From contig JANQNM010000035.1 of the NCBI GenBank assembly GCA_028279625.1, forward strand, positions 1 to 44,607: a stretch of 44,607 nt of DNA. Reading direction: 5' to 3'. The notes under the pieces were generated by a model. It was given only the letters and a program-made list of their open reading frames with translations, was not told the DNA's origin and did not search any database. Positions 23,155 through 32,711 of the stretch are shown here, one piece after another. The translations under genes and the position numbers were made by a program. The stretch is from Candidatus Nitrosopumilus sp. Lineage in GTDB: Archaea; Thermoproteota; Nitrososphaeria; Nitrososphaerales; Nitrosopumilaceae. Numbering within the stretch: the stretch's first letter is position 1; every line of letters starts with the position of its first letter.

Positions 23155-23646
23155 TTAAATGGAAATTATATTCAAAACAGAGTCCTCAGTGATATTATTT
23201 TGAACAATAAATCCAGAGGTTACTTCTAGAACATATAGCGCTTCACCTTCTGGAACTACGCTTTGACAAGTTGCAATCTCTAATGCAGATTTGCACGGAG
23301 GAACATCTTTTTCTATATGCACCACATTTCCGTCCTTATCAAACCAAATCATGTCTAAAGAAAATTGCATGTTTAACATCCAAAGAGAATACAATCCAGG
23401 TTCATCAAATACAAAGATCATCCCTTGATCAAATGGGAGTTGATCTTGGAACATCAACCCACGAACTCTACGTGGTTCAGTATCAGCAATTTGAACTTCA
23501 AGAGGAACTTCATCAACCATTATAGTGCCTCGAGGAAATTCAACTGACTCTAATTTACTTTCACTAGGGATTGACATCAGACCAACAACACCAATAATTA
23601 CTGCAGCAATGGAAATTGGAATTAATGCCTGTGTTCGAGTTGCCAT
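23155..23646 (-). CDS. DUF192 family protein with signal anchor
   Basis: After an N-terminal hydrophobic helix (residues 8-24), the domain begins at GTIMVDEVPLEVQIADTEPRRVRGLMFQ, followed by GMIFVFDEPGLYSLWMLNM and DMIWFDKDGNVVHIEKDVPPC, the full DUF192 pattern (as in PDB-known small beta barrels; function unestablished). It should face outside the cell. It forms a run of minus-strand genes for membrane or exported proteins. Confidence 0.9.
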   Translation of the reverse strand: MATRTQALIPISIAAVIIGVVGLMSIPSESKLESVEFPRGTIMVDEVPLEVQIADTEPRRVRGLMFQDQLPFDQGMIFVFDEPGLYSLWMLNMQFSLDMIWFDKDGNVVHIEKDVPPCKSALEIATCQSVVPEGEALYVLEVTSGFIVQNNITEDSVLNIISI

Positions 23647-23684
23647 GAAAGAATTTGTCTTCTTCCTTTTAAAAACTAAAGGTG

Positions 23685-24035
23685 TTACATGACAGAATTT
23701 TTAAAATCATGTAGGGAAGACATAGTGTTTTTTGTCTGATGTCCAATATCATGGATTGTAGCACTGTTGTATTTTTTCTCAAGATATCTACCTGCTACAA
23801 TCATTGGACCTCCTACTGCACAGGTTACTCCAGTTGGTTCAGGAACCCAAAGCATCAAAAATCCAATTTTTTGTAATTTTTTACCTGGAGCAGATGCTTT
23901 TTGCAATGCTCCAAGAGACCTTGCTGTATGTTTATCATCCATTTTTGCGATATCAGTATACAAATCAGCCCTGCGATGAGCAGAATCTTTGATTTTTCTT
24001 AATTTTTCTAGTCGTTCCTTTAAGGGGTCAACCAT
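23685..24035 (-). CDS. Hypothetical protein with glycine-rich hydrophobic segment, 116 aa
   Basis: The N-terminal 50 residues are a charged helix (LKERLEKLRKIKDSAHRR). A hydrophobic part follows (IGFLMLWVPEPTGVTCAVGGPMIVAG), too Pro/Gly-rich for a simple TM helix but possibly membrane-associated. The tail is polar. No family recognised. It is divergent from the MntR-like regulator, sharing a 135-bp promoter region. Confidence 0.65.
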   Translation of the reverse strand: MVDPLKERLEKLRKIKDSAHRRADLYTDIAKMDDKHTARSLGALQKASAPGKKLQKIGFLMLWVPEPTGVTCAVGGPMIVAGRYLEKKYNSATIHDIGHQTKNTMSSLHDFKNSVM

Positions 24036-24170
24036 TCCAGCCTATAATTTAGAAAAAATTAGTTAAGATTCAATGATCAACAACGATTACTTTGAGGTCA
24101 ACAAAGAATAACTAAATTTTGGGAAAAAGACACTCAATTATACTAGATTTGATTTAGATACAAAGATTAC

Positions 24171-24635
24171 ATGAAATCAAAAAATTCTAAGAGACTAGAT
24201 TCCATTAAAGCTGCACACCAATCAGAGAGAACTCGTTCTAGCACCAGAATGGAGGATTATTTAGAAATTATTTCAGAACTAGTTGAATTAAAAGGATATG
24301 CAACGACATTGGATATTTCAAGATACATGAACGTAAGTGCTCCAAGTGTTACAAAGATGCTGCAGAGATTAGATGAAAATGGATTTTTAGAATATGAAAA
24401 ATATCATGGAATTAATTTAACAGACAAGGGCGCTCAAGTTGCTGATGGAATTAGACAAAAACATGGAATACTGTTAGAATTTTTTGAAATTTTAGGAATT
24501 GGATATGACACTGCAAATCAAGATACCGAAGGAATAGAACACCATCTCAATCCAAAAACTATCAAACAATTAAGAAAATTTATCACTTTTCTAAAATCAA
24601 ATCCAAAGATTATTGAGAATTTTAAAAATCTTTAA
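24171..24635 (+). CDS. DtxR/MntR-family metal-dependent repressor
   Basis: A winged-helix domain (MEDYLEIISELVELKGYATTLDIS; SAPSVTKMLQRLDENGFLEYEKY) is followed by the dimerisation/metal domain with the pattern DTEGIEHHLNP, close to the Glu/His metal site of MntR. It has no C-terminal SH3-like domain, like MntR and unlike DtxR. It should repress metal-uptake genes when Mn or Fe is abundant. TATA-like AATTATACTA is about 30 nt before the ATG. The 3' end overlaps the PIN-ATPase gene on the other strand by 14 nt. Confidence 0.88.
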   Translation: MKSKNSKRLDSIKAAHQSERTRSSTRMEDYLEIISELVELKGYATTLDISRYMNVSAPSVTKMLQRLDENGFLEYEKYHGINLTDKGAQVADGIRQKHGILLEFFEILGIGYDTANQDTEGIEHHLNPKTIKQLRKFITFLKSNPKIIENFKNL

Positions 24636-26454
24636 GATATATTTGAATATCATTTTGTGAAGATGCAAGTTTCATCAAATTTCTTGCAACATCAGAACGT
24701 TTAGGAATTTTAATTTGGCCTTTCTTACCAATTCGAACAGAAGTTACATACTCGTCATGTACATAAACATCAGCATGCATTGAAGTATATTCTCTGCTTA
24801 CAGTTAGTAAAAGAGAAGTTTTTGATTCTGAAAAAGTAAATGGTAAATCATTAGTAATTCTAGAAGGATGTTCAGAATCTTTTTGAACTACATCAACATG
24901 AATTTTTAGAGCCTTTTCAATGTCGTTGATGTTTGAGCCTCCTTTTCCTATAATTGATGGAATATACTGCTCATTTACGAACACTTTGACTCTATTATCA
25001 GATAAAATTTCAACCTCTGCTTGAGGATCATATCTTTTGAAAGTATCTTTCACTTTATCTTCAGCTAGTTTTTCAATTCCTACTTTTTGAACTCGTTTTG
25101 CGACAGGAACAATGACATTTTCTTCTCCAAATGTATAGATTTCATGTTCAAGAACATTATCTGCAAAATTACGAATTTCAATTACAGGTCTTGCTAAATC
25201 AGATTCAGTCATGCCTGAGGGAACCTTAACTTTTAATTCCAAATCATAAACTTTGTCGATTCTTCCATCCTTTACAAATACAACAGTGTCTAACACATTA
25301 GGAATAATTCCTAGTTCGATTTTTCCAATAAAACGTTGAATTGCATCTAATGGAGAATTTGCATGAACAATTCCAACCATACCAACTCCAGTTAAGCGCA
25401 AATCAGCAAATGTTCTAAAGTCTTCCCTTCTTCTAACTTCATCAAAGATGGTGTAATCAGGACGTACAAGAAGTAAAATATCAGCAGTATTATCAAAACT
25501 TCCATCCAATTTACTATATTGAGTAATTCCAGGATCAACCTGCAAATCCCTTGGAGATTCAAATGTTTTTACAATTTTTCCTTTGTTATGATAAAAATTT
25601 GCAAGACCTGATGCAAGAGTACTTTTTCCAGAACCAGGGGCACCAGAAATAACTATTCCTTCTGCTCTATCAGAAAATCGTTTCATCAATTCTTCAGAAA
25701 TTTCATAATCATCAAGAGATAATTTTACAATTGGATGAACTATTGTTATCTCAAAAGATTCTGAAAATGGAGGATGAGTGATAGCTATTCGATAATCACC
25801 GTGTTGGATTACAGACGCACCTGTTTTTGAGATTTCAATAGTATTAGAGTCAGAAACATTTGCCACATCCAATATTTGAGATGTAATTAATTCCAAATAA
25901 TCTCTAGAAAGTATATCATCACTTAAGGTAGTTAATGAAAAAGTTCCAGGTTTTCCTTTTTTGCCCAAAGGCTTTTGGTTTTCTTTAAGATGTACACTCA
26001 TTGTTTCTGAATCAAAAAATTTCAAAAATTCTAATTTCTCATCTTTTGGGATGGATTTTAAAAATACTGTGTCTACTCCTTCAGCTTGTGCAACCAAGTG
26101 TTGGACATTATCAGAAGTGTAAAGAATAGCATTGTCTTGTTTTGCCATATCTGCAATAAGAGCATCAATTCTGCCGCTAGAAGCAAGTCTGATATCTTCG
26201 CTTGAAGGATGAGTACCCTTCAAAACGATCTCTATCCCATAACTTCCAGATAATTCCTTAAGTTTTCTAATTTTTTCGAGCCCTACAAAACCTTGTTCTT
26301 TTTTGGATGATGCTTGAGATTGTAATTCATCAAAAACAGCTTGAGGAATAATTATTTCAGAATTTCTAATAGAACCTGATTCAATTTGTTCTATTAATTG
26401 ACCATTAATTATCACACTAGTATCAGCCACAATTTTTGACAAAGTTTTATTCAA
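24622..26454 (-). CDS. PIN - VirB11/PilT-like ATPase - KH protein (PINc/VapC ATPase)
   Basis: Domains in order: a PIN nuclease-like domain (1-130; Asp11 in VADTSVII, DEL near 42-44, Asp97 in IDALIADM, Asp115 in TSDN), an ATPase with Walker A GAPGSGKST (271-279) and Walker B-like YTIFDEVRRRED (335-346), and a KH RNA-binding domain with IIGKGGSNI (501-509), then a basic tail. The architecture is widespread in archaea. The acidic PIN residues are in place, so it may cut RNA in an ATP-dependent way. It ends an operon with a receiver and an Hpt protein. Confidence 0.92.
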   Translation of the reverse strand: MNKTLSKIVADTSVIINGQLIEQIESGSIRNSEIIIPQAVFDELQSQASSKKEQGFVGLEKIRKLKELSGSYGIEIVLKGTHPSSEDIRLASSGRIDALIADMAKQDNAILYTSDNVQHLVAQAEGVDTVFLKSIPKDEKLEFLKFFDSETMSVHLKENQKPLGKKGKPGTFSLTTLSDDILSRDYLELITSQILDVANVSDSNTIEISKTGASVIQHGDYRIAITHPPFSESFEITIVHPIVKLSLDDYEISEELMKRFSDRAEGIVISGAPGSGKSTLASGLANFYHNKGKIVKTFESPRDLQVDPGITQYSKLDGSFDNTADILLLVRPDYTIFDEVRRREDFRTFADLRLTGVGMVGIVHANSPLDAIQRFIGKIELGIIPNVLDTVVFVKDGRIDKVYDLELKVKVPSGMTESDLARPVIEIRNFADNVLEHEIYTFGEENVIVPVAKRVQKVGIEKLAEDKVKDTFKRYDPQAEVEILSDNRVKVFVNEQYIPSIIGKGGSNINDIEKALKIHVDVVQKDSEHPSRITNDLPFTFSESKTSLLLTVSREYTSMHADVYVHDEYVTSVRIGKKGQIKIPKRSDVARNLMKLASSQNDIQIYLKDF

Positions 26455-26479
26455 CGAAATATGGATTTTATGCCCTAAA

Positions 26480-26842
26480 TTACTTTCCTAAAATTTCAGA
26501 AATTGCTTTTAAGACACCATTAAAGTCAAAAGGTTTTGAAATGTACGATGTTGCACCTTCTGAAAGACATTGTTGAATTACTTTTTGATCATCACTTGCA
26601 GTGATTAGAATTATTTTTGCATTAGAATCACTTGCAATAACTTCTTTTACGACAGTCAAACCATCTTTTTTTGGCATTGCCAAATCAAGTAGTAAGATTT
26701 CTGGATGTTTTTCTTGGTAAAAATCTACAGCTTCAGCTCCATCAACTGCTTCAGCAATCACATCATGTTCTCCAATAGATAAGATGTCTTTTAGAACAAG
26801 TCTGATTGCATCTGAATCATCTGCTATCATAATTTTTGCCAT
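26480..26842 (-). CDS. Single-domain response regulator receiver
   Basis: Receiver with acidic pair Asp8/Asp9 (MIADDSDA), phospho-acceptor Asp53 (LLLDLAMPKKDG), Thr/Ser switch in ITASDD and Lys in ISKPFDF. No output domain, 120 residues. Close paralogue of the receiver at 3907. It lies between the Hpt gene (33 nt upstream) and the PIN-ATPase-KH gene (25 nt downstream), suggesting a phosphorelay in which Hpt passes phosphate to it. Confidence 0.93.
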   Translation of the reverse strand: MAKIMIADDSDAIRLVLKDILSIGEHDVIAEAVDGAEAVDFYQEKHPEILLLDLAMPKKDGLTVVKEVIASDSNAKIILITASDDQKVIQQCLSEGATSYISKPFDFNGVLKAISEILGK

Positions 26843-26875
26843 TGATAAACTCAGAATTTCGTTATATTAAAAATA

Positions 26876-27235
26876 TTAGTTGAGATCATTTGAGATTTGA
26901 GAAATTCGGGATTTTAAGTCGCTCAAGCTTGTTTCAGAATCAACCATAGATTTTTCCATTAGAGTAAATGACTCATCAAGAAGAGCATACAAATCATTAG
27001 TTTTGCTACCATTGATGATTTTTTTTAGCATCGAATCAAGTTCTGCAGATAGTCCTCCAAGTTCTTCTTTTCCCATCATTGGAGCCAATCCTTTGATTTT
27101 GTGAGTATGTTTTTGAAATTTATCAGCCAATGAAAAAATATCTTCATCATTTTGACATTTTGAAATTATTTGTTGCAATTGAGATATGTCCTCATTGATT
27201 TCCTGTGTAGCAATTTTGATAAATTCATCAGACAT
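26876..27235 (-). CDS. Hpt-domain histidine phosphotransfer protein
   Basis: A helical protein of 119 residues with HTHKIKGLAPMMG; His45 and the HxxKG pattern are those of Hpt/CheA P1 domains. No kinase domain is fused. It is divergent from a large histidine kinase gene (27297) and begins the operon Hpt - receiver - PIN/ATPase/KH. It probably shuttles phosphate between a kinase and single receivers. The kinase here has no receiver of its own, so the complete relay would need one of the four stand-alone receivers. Confidence 0.88.
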   Translation of the reverse strand: MSDEFIKIATQEINEDISQLQQIISKCQNDEDIFSLADKFQKHTHKIKGLAPMMGKEELGGLSAELDSMLKKIINGSKTNDLYALLDESFTLMEKSMVDSETSLSDLKSRISQISNDLN

Positions 27236-27296
27236 GATAGATGATTAAACAAAATTCACCTATTATTTTTATACCCTATGCCAAGTCAAATTTGTT

Positions 27297-29183
27297 GTGA
27301 AACTAATTAGCAAGACATACTTGCTTGTAGCAATTCTGATTGGGGCTGCAGCAGTTAATCTATTCTTATTTTATCAAGATACTACTTCTTCTACCACACA
27401 ATCATACTCTATTATCAGAGTCGGAGACATTAAAGTATCTGTAGAATCAATTTCAGGTCTTGCAGTGGAAGTAGCTAATCAAGAAGAAGAGTTCCAAGAA
27501 GAACTTGATGCAGAGTATGTTCGTGTTGAAGAAATGATTAGAGTAATTGAAAATGGTGGAACCATAAAAGGTCAATCACTTGAAAAAATACCACCTACAT
27601 TAGTTCCAGATTTCAATAACGTGGTATCATCATGGGAATCATTCAAAGAAAAAGCTAAAAAAGTAGAAGTTACATCAGCATTCGATCCTGAATCAACAGC
27701 AGCTATGGATTACATTTTACAAAAAAATAATGATCTAGTTTTACTTACAAATCAAATGACAGGAGAGTTTGAAGGGCTAGACAGAGATTATAACAGACAT
27801 AAACAAATTGCTGAAGAACTTGCAGAATGTGCAGTAGAAATTGGTCAGCAGACATTACTTATCAAAATAGGAGAGAGTGAATCAGCTCAAGGACAATTAA
27901 AAGAAAAAGAATTGGAATTTGAGATTGGTTTAAGAAAATTACTTCAAGTCTCAACATCGGATTTGGATGTTGAGAGTGTAGGAATGGAGCATGAGGAGTT
28001 AATCCCAATAGCTAGAGAAAATTCTGTATCTTTGCGTCAATTAGATCCGCTATGGGAGTCACTGAAAACTAGAATCACAGTTATCGAAGATAGAGGTCTG
28101 GTATCGCCAGAATTTGCTACAGCAAAAGATGATATGAATTCTCAAAAAGAGATTTTGTACTCAGATATTGATGAATTACTTCAAAACTGGAACTTATTTT
28201 TGACAAGCCAAGGTTCAGAAGAGCAGACAATTATTCAAATAATTTTGGTAATTGATATTGCAGTATTTTTCATAGTTCTATTTGTTATCAGACAATCTCT
28301 AAACCCTCTTGAATCAATTACAAATGCACTCTCAAAGGTGAAAGAAGGGGTATATGGTGAAAAAATCGATTACAAGGGAGAAGACGAAGTAGGGCAACTA
28401 GTTGATAGTTTCAACATAATGTCAAATACAATCAAAGAAAAAGAAGAAGAAGCAAAAAAGACAGACATAGCAAAAGATGAATTCCTTGCTATGATTACTC
28501 ATGAACTAAAGACACCTTTGGTTCCAATTCAAGGATATTCAGATATTTTACTTAGTGAACATTTAGGAAAATTAACAGACAAACAAAAAGAAAGAATTAG
28601 CATTATAAAATCAAGTTCAGAAACATTACTATCAATTATTTCAGATTTGCTTGACGCTCAAAAATTAGAATTAGGACAATTAAGAATGAAGAAAGAAGTT
28701 TCCAACATTAAAGATACAATCAGCAAAGCAATTGAGACTATAAAACCAGAGACAGAGCAAAACAATATTGTTTTGACTAGTAATGCAACAGATCAACAAA
28801 TTGAACATGATTCTGAAAGAATAAGTCAAGTTATAACAAATCTTGTAAAAAATAGTGTGACAGCAGTAGAACCTAACACAGGGAGAATTGAGGTGATAAT
28901 GGAGAATCTTCCAACAGAAGTTAAAATAAGTGTAAAAGATAATGGAATCGGAATTCCTCTTGAAAAACAAAAAGATTTGTTCAAAAAATTCTATCAAGTA
29001 GATGCAACATTAACCAGAGAAAGAGGAGGTAGTGGTCTAGGTCTTGCCATCTGTAAAGGTATCATCGATAATCATATGGGAGAAATTTCTGTTCAGAGTG
29101 CTCCAAATCAAGGATCAACATTTACTTTTACTATTCCAAAAAATACAACAGAACAAGCAAAATCACCTATCTCTGCAACTTAA
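27297..29183 (+). CDS. Membrane sensor histidine kinase (helical sensor - HAMP - HisKA - HATPase)
   Basis: GTG start, 27 nt after TATA-like ATTATTTTTATACC. TM1 covers residues 8-25, then an extracellular helical region of about 285 residues, TM2 about 313-332 (IIQIILVIDIAVFFIVLF), HAMP (NPLESITNALSKVKEG), HisKA with the phospho-His in AMITHELKTPLVPIQGY, and the ATPase with NLVKNSV, DNGIGIPLEKQ and GGSGLGLAI. All catalytic boxes are intact. No PAS domain. The sensor part is helical and may be a chemoreceptor-like bundle. It is divergent from the Hpt-receiver genes. Confidence 0.92.
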   Translation: MKLISKTYLLVAILIGAAAVNLFLFYQDTTSSTTQSYSIIRVGDIKVSVESISGLAVEVANQEEEFQEELDAEYVRVEEMIRVIENGGTIKGQSLEKIPPTLVPDFNNVVSSWESFKEKAKKVEVTSAFDPESTAAMDYILQKNNDLVLLTNQMTGEFEGLDRDYNRHKQIAEELAECAVEIGQQTLLIKIGESESAQGQLKEKELEFEIGLRKLLQVSTSDLDVESVGMEHEELIPIARENSVSLRQLDPLWESLKTRITVIEDRGLVSPEFATAKDDMNSQKEILYSDIDELLQNWNLFLTSQGSEEQTIIQIILVIDIAVFFIVLFVIRQSLNPLESITNALSKVKEGVYGEKIDYKGEDEVGQLVDSFNIMSNTIKEKEEEAKKTDIAKDEFLAMITHELKTPLVPIQGYSDILLSEHLGKLTDKQKERISIIKSSSETLLSIISDLLDAQKLELGQLRMKKEVSNIKDTISKAIETIKPETEQNNIVLTSNATDQQIEHDSERISQVITNLVKNSVTAVEPNTGRIEVIMENLPTEVKISVKDNGIGIPLEKQKDLFKKFYQVDATLTRERGGSGLGLAICKGIIDNHMGEISVQSAPNQGSTFTFTIPKNTTEQAKSPISAT

Positions 29184-29252
29184 AGAAAACAAACTCTGAG
29201 AACTAAAAACACTCACTTACTTGAAAAAATGCATTTTTTGAGACACATAGGT

Positions 29253-29387
29253 ATGGAACAACAAAAGAACCACGAATTTTACAAAAATTGTTCAGAGTAT
29301 TTTGAATTTTTACGCAAAAAAGGCACAACGGACTATGATTTTGAAGACGAATACTACTTTACCATGCCTGCAATATCAAACCACTGA
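29253..29387 (+). CDS. Micro-protein, 44 aa (not in ORF track)
   Basis: ATG at 29253 (or ATG 29229, adding MHFLRHIG) opens a frame to TGA 29385-29387. The sequence is acidic and aromatic (EYFEFLRKKG; FEDEYYFTMP), probably helical at the start. It lies between the kinase and TldD genes, in the same orientation as both. No family. Coding is likely because its composition is non-random, but evidence is limited. Confidence 0.45.
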   Translation: MEQQKNHEFYKNCSEYFEFLRKKGTTDYDFEDEYYFTMPAISNH

Positions 29388-29425
29388 ATAACAGAAGATT
29401 TACGAATACCTAAGATTCAGAAATA

Positions 29426-30847
29426 TTGGATTTGAGCCTAGAAGAACTAGCTGATAAAGCAATTAGATATGCCTCAGATTCTGGTGCACAGTATTGTGAT
29501 GCCAGAGCAGAACAACAAGAGAGAAAATCAGCATTAATTGAGAATGGTGAAATTGAGCACGTTAGAACCAATAGCGATAGTGGAATTGGAATCAGATTAA
29601 TAAAAAATGGAGCATGGGGTTTTTGTTCAATTACAAATCCCAAATCATTTGAACAAATCAAAATAGGAATTGATGATGCTCTAAAAAGTGCATTATACTA
29701 TTCTGACAATAAAAAAAATGAAATTGAATTATATCCAAATTCATCAAACAAAATTAAAAAAGAATTCCCTGTTTTAAAAAAACCTAGTCTTGATGAATTA
29801 ATCAAAATAGGGTTTGAATGCAATAAAATTATTTTAGACACACCAAGAATTATCAAATCTGTTGTAAATTCTTGGTATACAAATAATTCAAAATATTTTA
29901 CAAGTATTGAAGGCTCACAAATAACACAAAATTTCACAGATGTCGTAGTTGAAATGGTTGCTACTGCACATGAATCTGGTTTAACTCAGTCAGTAAACAT
30001 TACTGAAGGGGGAAGAGGAGGAATAGAGCAAATCACAGATTATGAAAAGATTCAGCATAGTGCAAAAGAAATTTCTCAAAAAGCTTCACAATTAATTGAT
30101 GCAAAACCGGCAAAAGAAGAAAAAGCCACAGTGATAATGAATCCAGACTTTGTTTCATTGCTTACACATGAAATTTTAGGCCATCCTTCAGAAGCAGACA
30201 GAGTAATGGGAAAAGAAATGGCATGGGCAGGAGGTGCATGGTGGAAAGGAAAAATTGGAGAAAAAATCGGTTCAGAAAAATTGAATGTTTTTGATGATCC
30301 TACCATCAAAGAAAGTTTAGGTTGGTATTATTTTGATGATGAAGGAGTAGAAACTAAAAGAACCACACTAGTGGAAAATGGAATTTTGAAAAATCACATG
30401 CAAAACAGGGAAACTGCAACAGTTTTTGATGTGCCTCCTACAGGCAATATGAGGGCTACAAACTATAGGTTCATGCCTCTTATTCGAATGGCATGCACGT
30501 GTATTGAAAATGGAGATAGGAATGTCGATGAGATGATAAAAGAAGTAAAAAACGGATATCTAATTTCAAACATGAAGATTCCGTCAATAGACATGAAGAG
30601 GCATAATTGGAGTATTTCATGTCAGTATGCACAGAAAATAGAGAATGGAGAAATAACTGACTTGCTCAGAGATGTAATTGTTATGGGTATAGCACCAGAA
30701 TTCTTTGAATCAATTGACGCATGTGGAAATGATTTTACTGTAAGGCCAATTACAAATTGTGGAAAAGGAGATCCTATGCAATCAATGATCATGGGAAACG
30801 GGGGTCCGAGTGTTAGAGGAGTTGCAACTGTAAAGAGTGTGAATTAG
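29426..30847 (+). CDS. tldD: TldD-family metalloprotease
   Basis: A 473-residue TldD/PmbA protein starting at TTG (MDLSLEELADKAI). It contains THEILGHPSEADRVMG with the HExxxH zinc site (residues 248-253) and the late DRVG-like region FTVRPITNCGKGDPM. TldD-TldE pairs digest peptides or mature modified peptides. No tldE partner is within the window, so it may pair with a distant one. Its stop precedes the ATG of the uracil-DNA glycosylase gene with no gap, so the two are co-transcribed. Confidence 0.93.
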   Translation: MDLSLEELADKAIRYASDSGAQYCDARAEQQERKSALIENGEIEHVRTNSDSGIGIRLIKNGAWGFCSITNPKSFEQIKIGIDDALKSALYYSDNKKNEIELYPNSSNKIKKEFPVLKKPSLDELIKIGFECNKIILDTPRIIKSVVNSWYTNNSKYFTSIEGSQITQNFTDVVVEMVATAHESGLTQSVNITEGGRGGIEQITDYEKIQHSAKEISQKASQLIDAKPAKEEKATVIMNPDFVSLLTHEILGHPSEADRVMGKEMAWAGGAWWKGKIGEKIGSEKLNVFDDPTIKESLGWYYFDDEGVETKRTTLVENGILKNHMQNRETATVFDVPPTGNMRATNYRFMPLIRMACTCIENGDRNVDEMIKEVKNGYLISNMKIPSIDMKRHNWSISCQYAQKIENGEITDLLRDVIVMGIAPEFFESIDACGNDFTVRPITNCGKGDPMQSMIMGNGGPSVRGVATVKSVN

Positions 30848-31438
30848 ATGAACAGTTTAGAAACCATAAGAAAAAAAGTAATCGAGTGCACAAAATGTGA
30901 ACTATGTAAAACAAGAACAAATTCAGTTCCAGGAAAAGGAAATTTTCAATCAGACGTAATTTTTGTAGGTGAGGCGCCAGGAAGAAATGAGGACAAATAT
31001 GGTGAACCATTTGTAGGAGCTGCAGGAAAGAGACTTTCAGCTGCACTTGAGGATGCAGGAATGTCTAGAGATCAAGTGTACATTACAAATGTAGTAAAAT
31101 GCAGACCACCAAACAACAGAGTACCAAATTCTGATGAGAGAAACACATGTCAAGAGTACCTTAAAGAAGAAATTTCTATTATCAAACCAAAAATAATTTG
31201 TATTTTAGGAAATACAGCATTTAATTCAATTTTAGGTGGCTCTGAAATTACAAAATTCAGAGGAAAGGTAGTTAGAAAAGATAACCAAATGTATTTTTTG
31301 ACAGTTCACCCAGCTGCAACTATTTACAATCAAGAATTAATTAATGTACTAAAAGGAGATATCAAGAAACTTTTTGATTTGATCACAGAATTAAAAAATG
31401 ACAAAGAGATTTCAGCAGATATTGAATACTCTTCCTAG
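30848..31438 (+). CDS. Family 4 uracil-DNA glycosylase (4Fe-4S)
   Basis: N-terminal CTKCELCKTR and later CRPPNNRVPNSDERNTC supply the Cys ligands of a 4Fe-4S cluster. GEAPGRNEDKYGEPFVG is motif A and VHPAA near residue 155 is motif B. It removes uracil from DNA, starting base-excision repair. The following alkyladenine glycosylase gene overlaps it by 41 nt in another frame, showing translational coupling of two repair glycosylases. Confidence 0.95.
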   Translation: MNSLETIRKKVIECTKCELCKTRTNSVPGKGNFQSDVIFVGEAPGRNEDKYGEPFVGAAGKRLSAALEDAGMSRDQVYITNVVKCRPPNNRVPNSDERNTCQEYLKEEISIIKPKIICILGNTAFNSILGGSEITKFRGKVVRKDNQMYFLTVHPAATIYNQELINVLKGDIKKLFDLITELKNDKEISADIEYSS

Positions 31439-31979
31439 AGAATTTTACATTCAAGACACAGTCACGGTAGCAAAAAAGCTGCTTGGAAAAAGAATCATCA
31501 GAAAAATAGGCAGGCAGGAAATTTCTGGAATAATATCTGAAACAGAGGCATACAGGCACAAAGATGATCCTGCAAGTCATGCATTTAGAAAAATTACGGA
31601 TAGAAACAAGGCAATGTTTGGGGAGGTTGGAAGAGCATATGTCTATTTCACATATGGAATGTATTACTGCTTTAATGTAGTTGCACGACATCCAAAAATT
31701 GATGCAGGTGCAGTTCTAATTCGAGGTATCAGACCTGAAAAAGGAATTGAAAAGATGCAAGAAAATAGAAAAATTTCTGACTTGAAAAATCTAACAAATG
31801 GACCTGCAAAACTTACACAGGCATTAGAAATTACCAAAGAGCATTACGGAATAGATTTAACAAAAAATTCCAAATTATTTATCACAGAAGGAATCAAGCC
31901 AAAAAAAATTACTGCATCTCCAAGAATAGGAATCAAAGAAGCAACAGAAAAGATGTGGAATTTTAAAATTAAAATTTAA
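31398..31979 (+). CDS. Alkyladenine (3-methyladenine) DNA glycosylase, AAG/MPG family
   Basis: The 193-residue protein matches the AAG fold: LLGKRIIRKIGRQEISG with catalytic-Glu segment ETEAYRHKDDPASHAF, the wedge region RAYVYFTYGMYYCFNVV, and NGPAKLTQALEI. It removes alkylated or deaminated purines by base flipping. The gene starts inside the uracil glycosylase gene and its 3' end overlaps the VTT gene on the other strand by 4 nt. The minus-strand frame over its start in the track is a shadow. Confidence 0.93.
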   Translation: MTKRFQQILNTLPREFYIQDTVTVAKKLLGKRIIRKIGRQEISGIISETEAYRHKDDPASHAFRKITDRNKAMFGEVGRAYVYFTYGMYYCFNVVARHPKIDAGAVLIRGIRPEKGIEKMQENRKISDLKNLTNGPAKLTQALEITKEHYGIDLTKNSKLFITEGIKPKKITASPRIGIKEATEKMWNFKIKI

Positions 31980-32608
31980 TCTTTGTTGTTTTCATCCAGA
32001 GTCCAGGGTGCAAAACGACCAAGTATTCTTTGCCAATCTAATCTTAAAAGTAAAATTACAACTGCTGTCATCATTGCACCAAACACAATTATTCCAATGT
32101 AAACTGGTGTTGCATCATCAATATTTTCTAGCAGTGGTTCAACTAAAGACAATCCAAGATAGTGTGAAACAAACACAATCGTATAACTAAGAACAATTTT
32201 TCCAGTAAGTGTAGCTATAAAGAATCTTTTAGGATTGTATTTTGCAAGACCAAGTGGCACATAAACTAAATCATCAGGAATTGGCGTTGCAGCTGCAAAA
32301 AATGCAGCACCTGCACCATATCTTTTTACTAATCTTTCAAAAGGACGCATTCTTTTTCGAGTTTTTTCATTAATTATTTTTCTTCCACCATAACTCACAT
32401 AGAAAATAATTTGTTTTGCAATAGTTGCAGTTATTGCAGATAAGAGAGCCAATATATGAAGATCAAATTGATCACCTACTGCCATTGTTGCAAGCAACAA
32501 GAATCCGGGTAAAGGAACAAAGGGCACTAGAGAGCCTATGAAATTTACCAATCCTAGACTTAGATAACCCACTTCAGGTGCAAATGGAAACAGGTCAACA
32601 AAATCCAC
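31976..32608 (-). CDS. VTT/DedA-like (SNARE-associated) membrane protein
   Basis: A multi-helix membrane protein of 210 residues. The VTT/DedA core is recognisable from VNFIGSLVPFVPLPGFLLLATM, the amphipathic GRKIINEKTRKRM segment, and GAGAAFFAAATPIPDDLVYVPLGLAKYN with its essential-type Arg/Asp-Pro motif. The family takes part in lipid scrambling or membrane proton homeostasis. Archaeal members are not characterised. No clear operon partner. Confidence 0.85.
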   Translation of the reverse strand: MDFVDLFPFAPEVGYLSLGLVNFIGSLVPFVPLPGFLLLATMAVGDQFDLHILALLSAITATIAKQIIFYVSYGGRKIINEKTRKRMRPFERLVKRYGAGAAFFAAATPIPDDLVYVPLGLAKYNPKRFFIATLTGKIVLSYTIVFVSHYLGLSLVEPLLENIDDATPVYIGIIVFGAMMTAVVILLLRLDWQRILGRFAPWTLDENNKD

Positions 32609-32711
32609 AATCCATACTATTTGTAGGCACTATTTAATGAAAACTTCAGGATTAAAACCAAAATACCAAGAAATTACACATAATCGATTAATAGACTACA
32701 AAATTGTGCGT

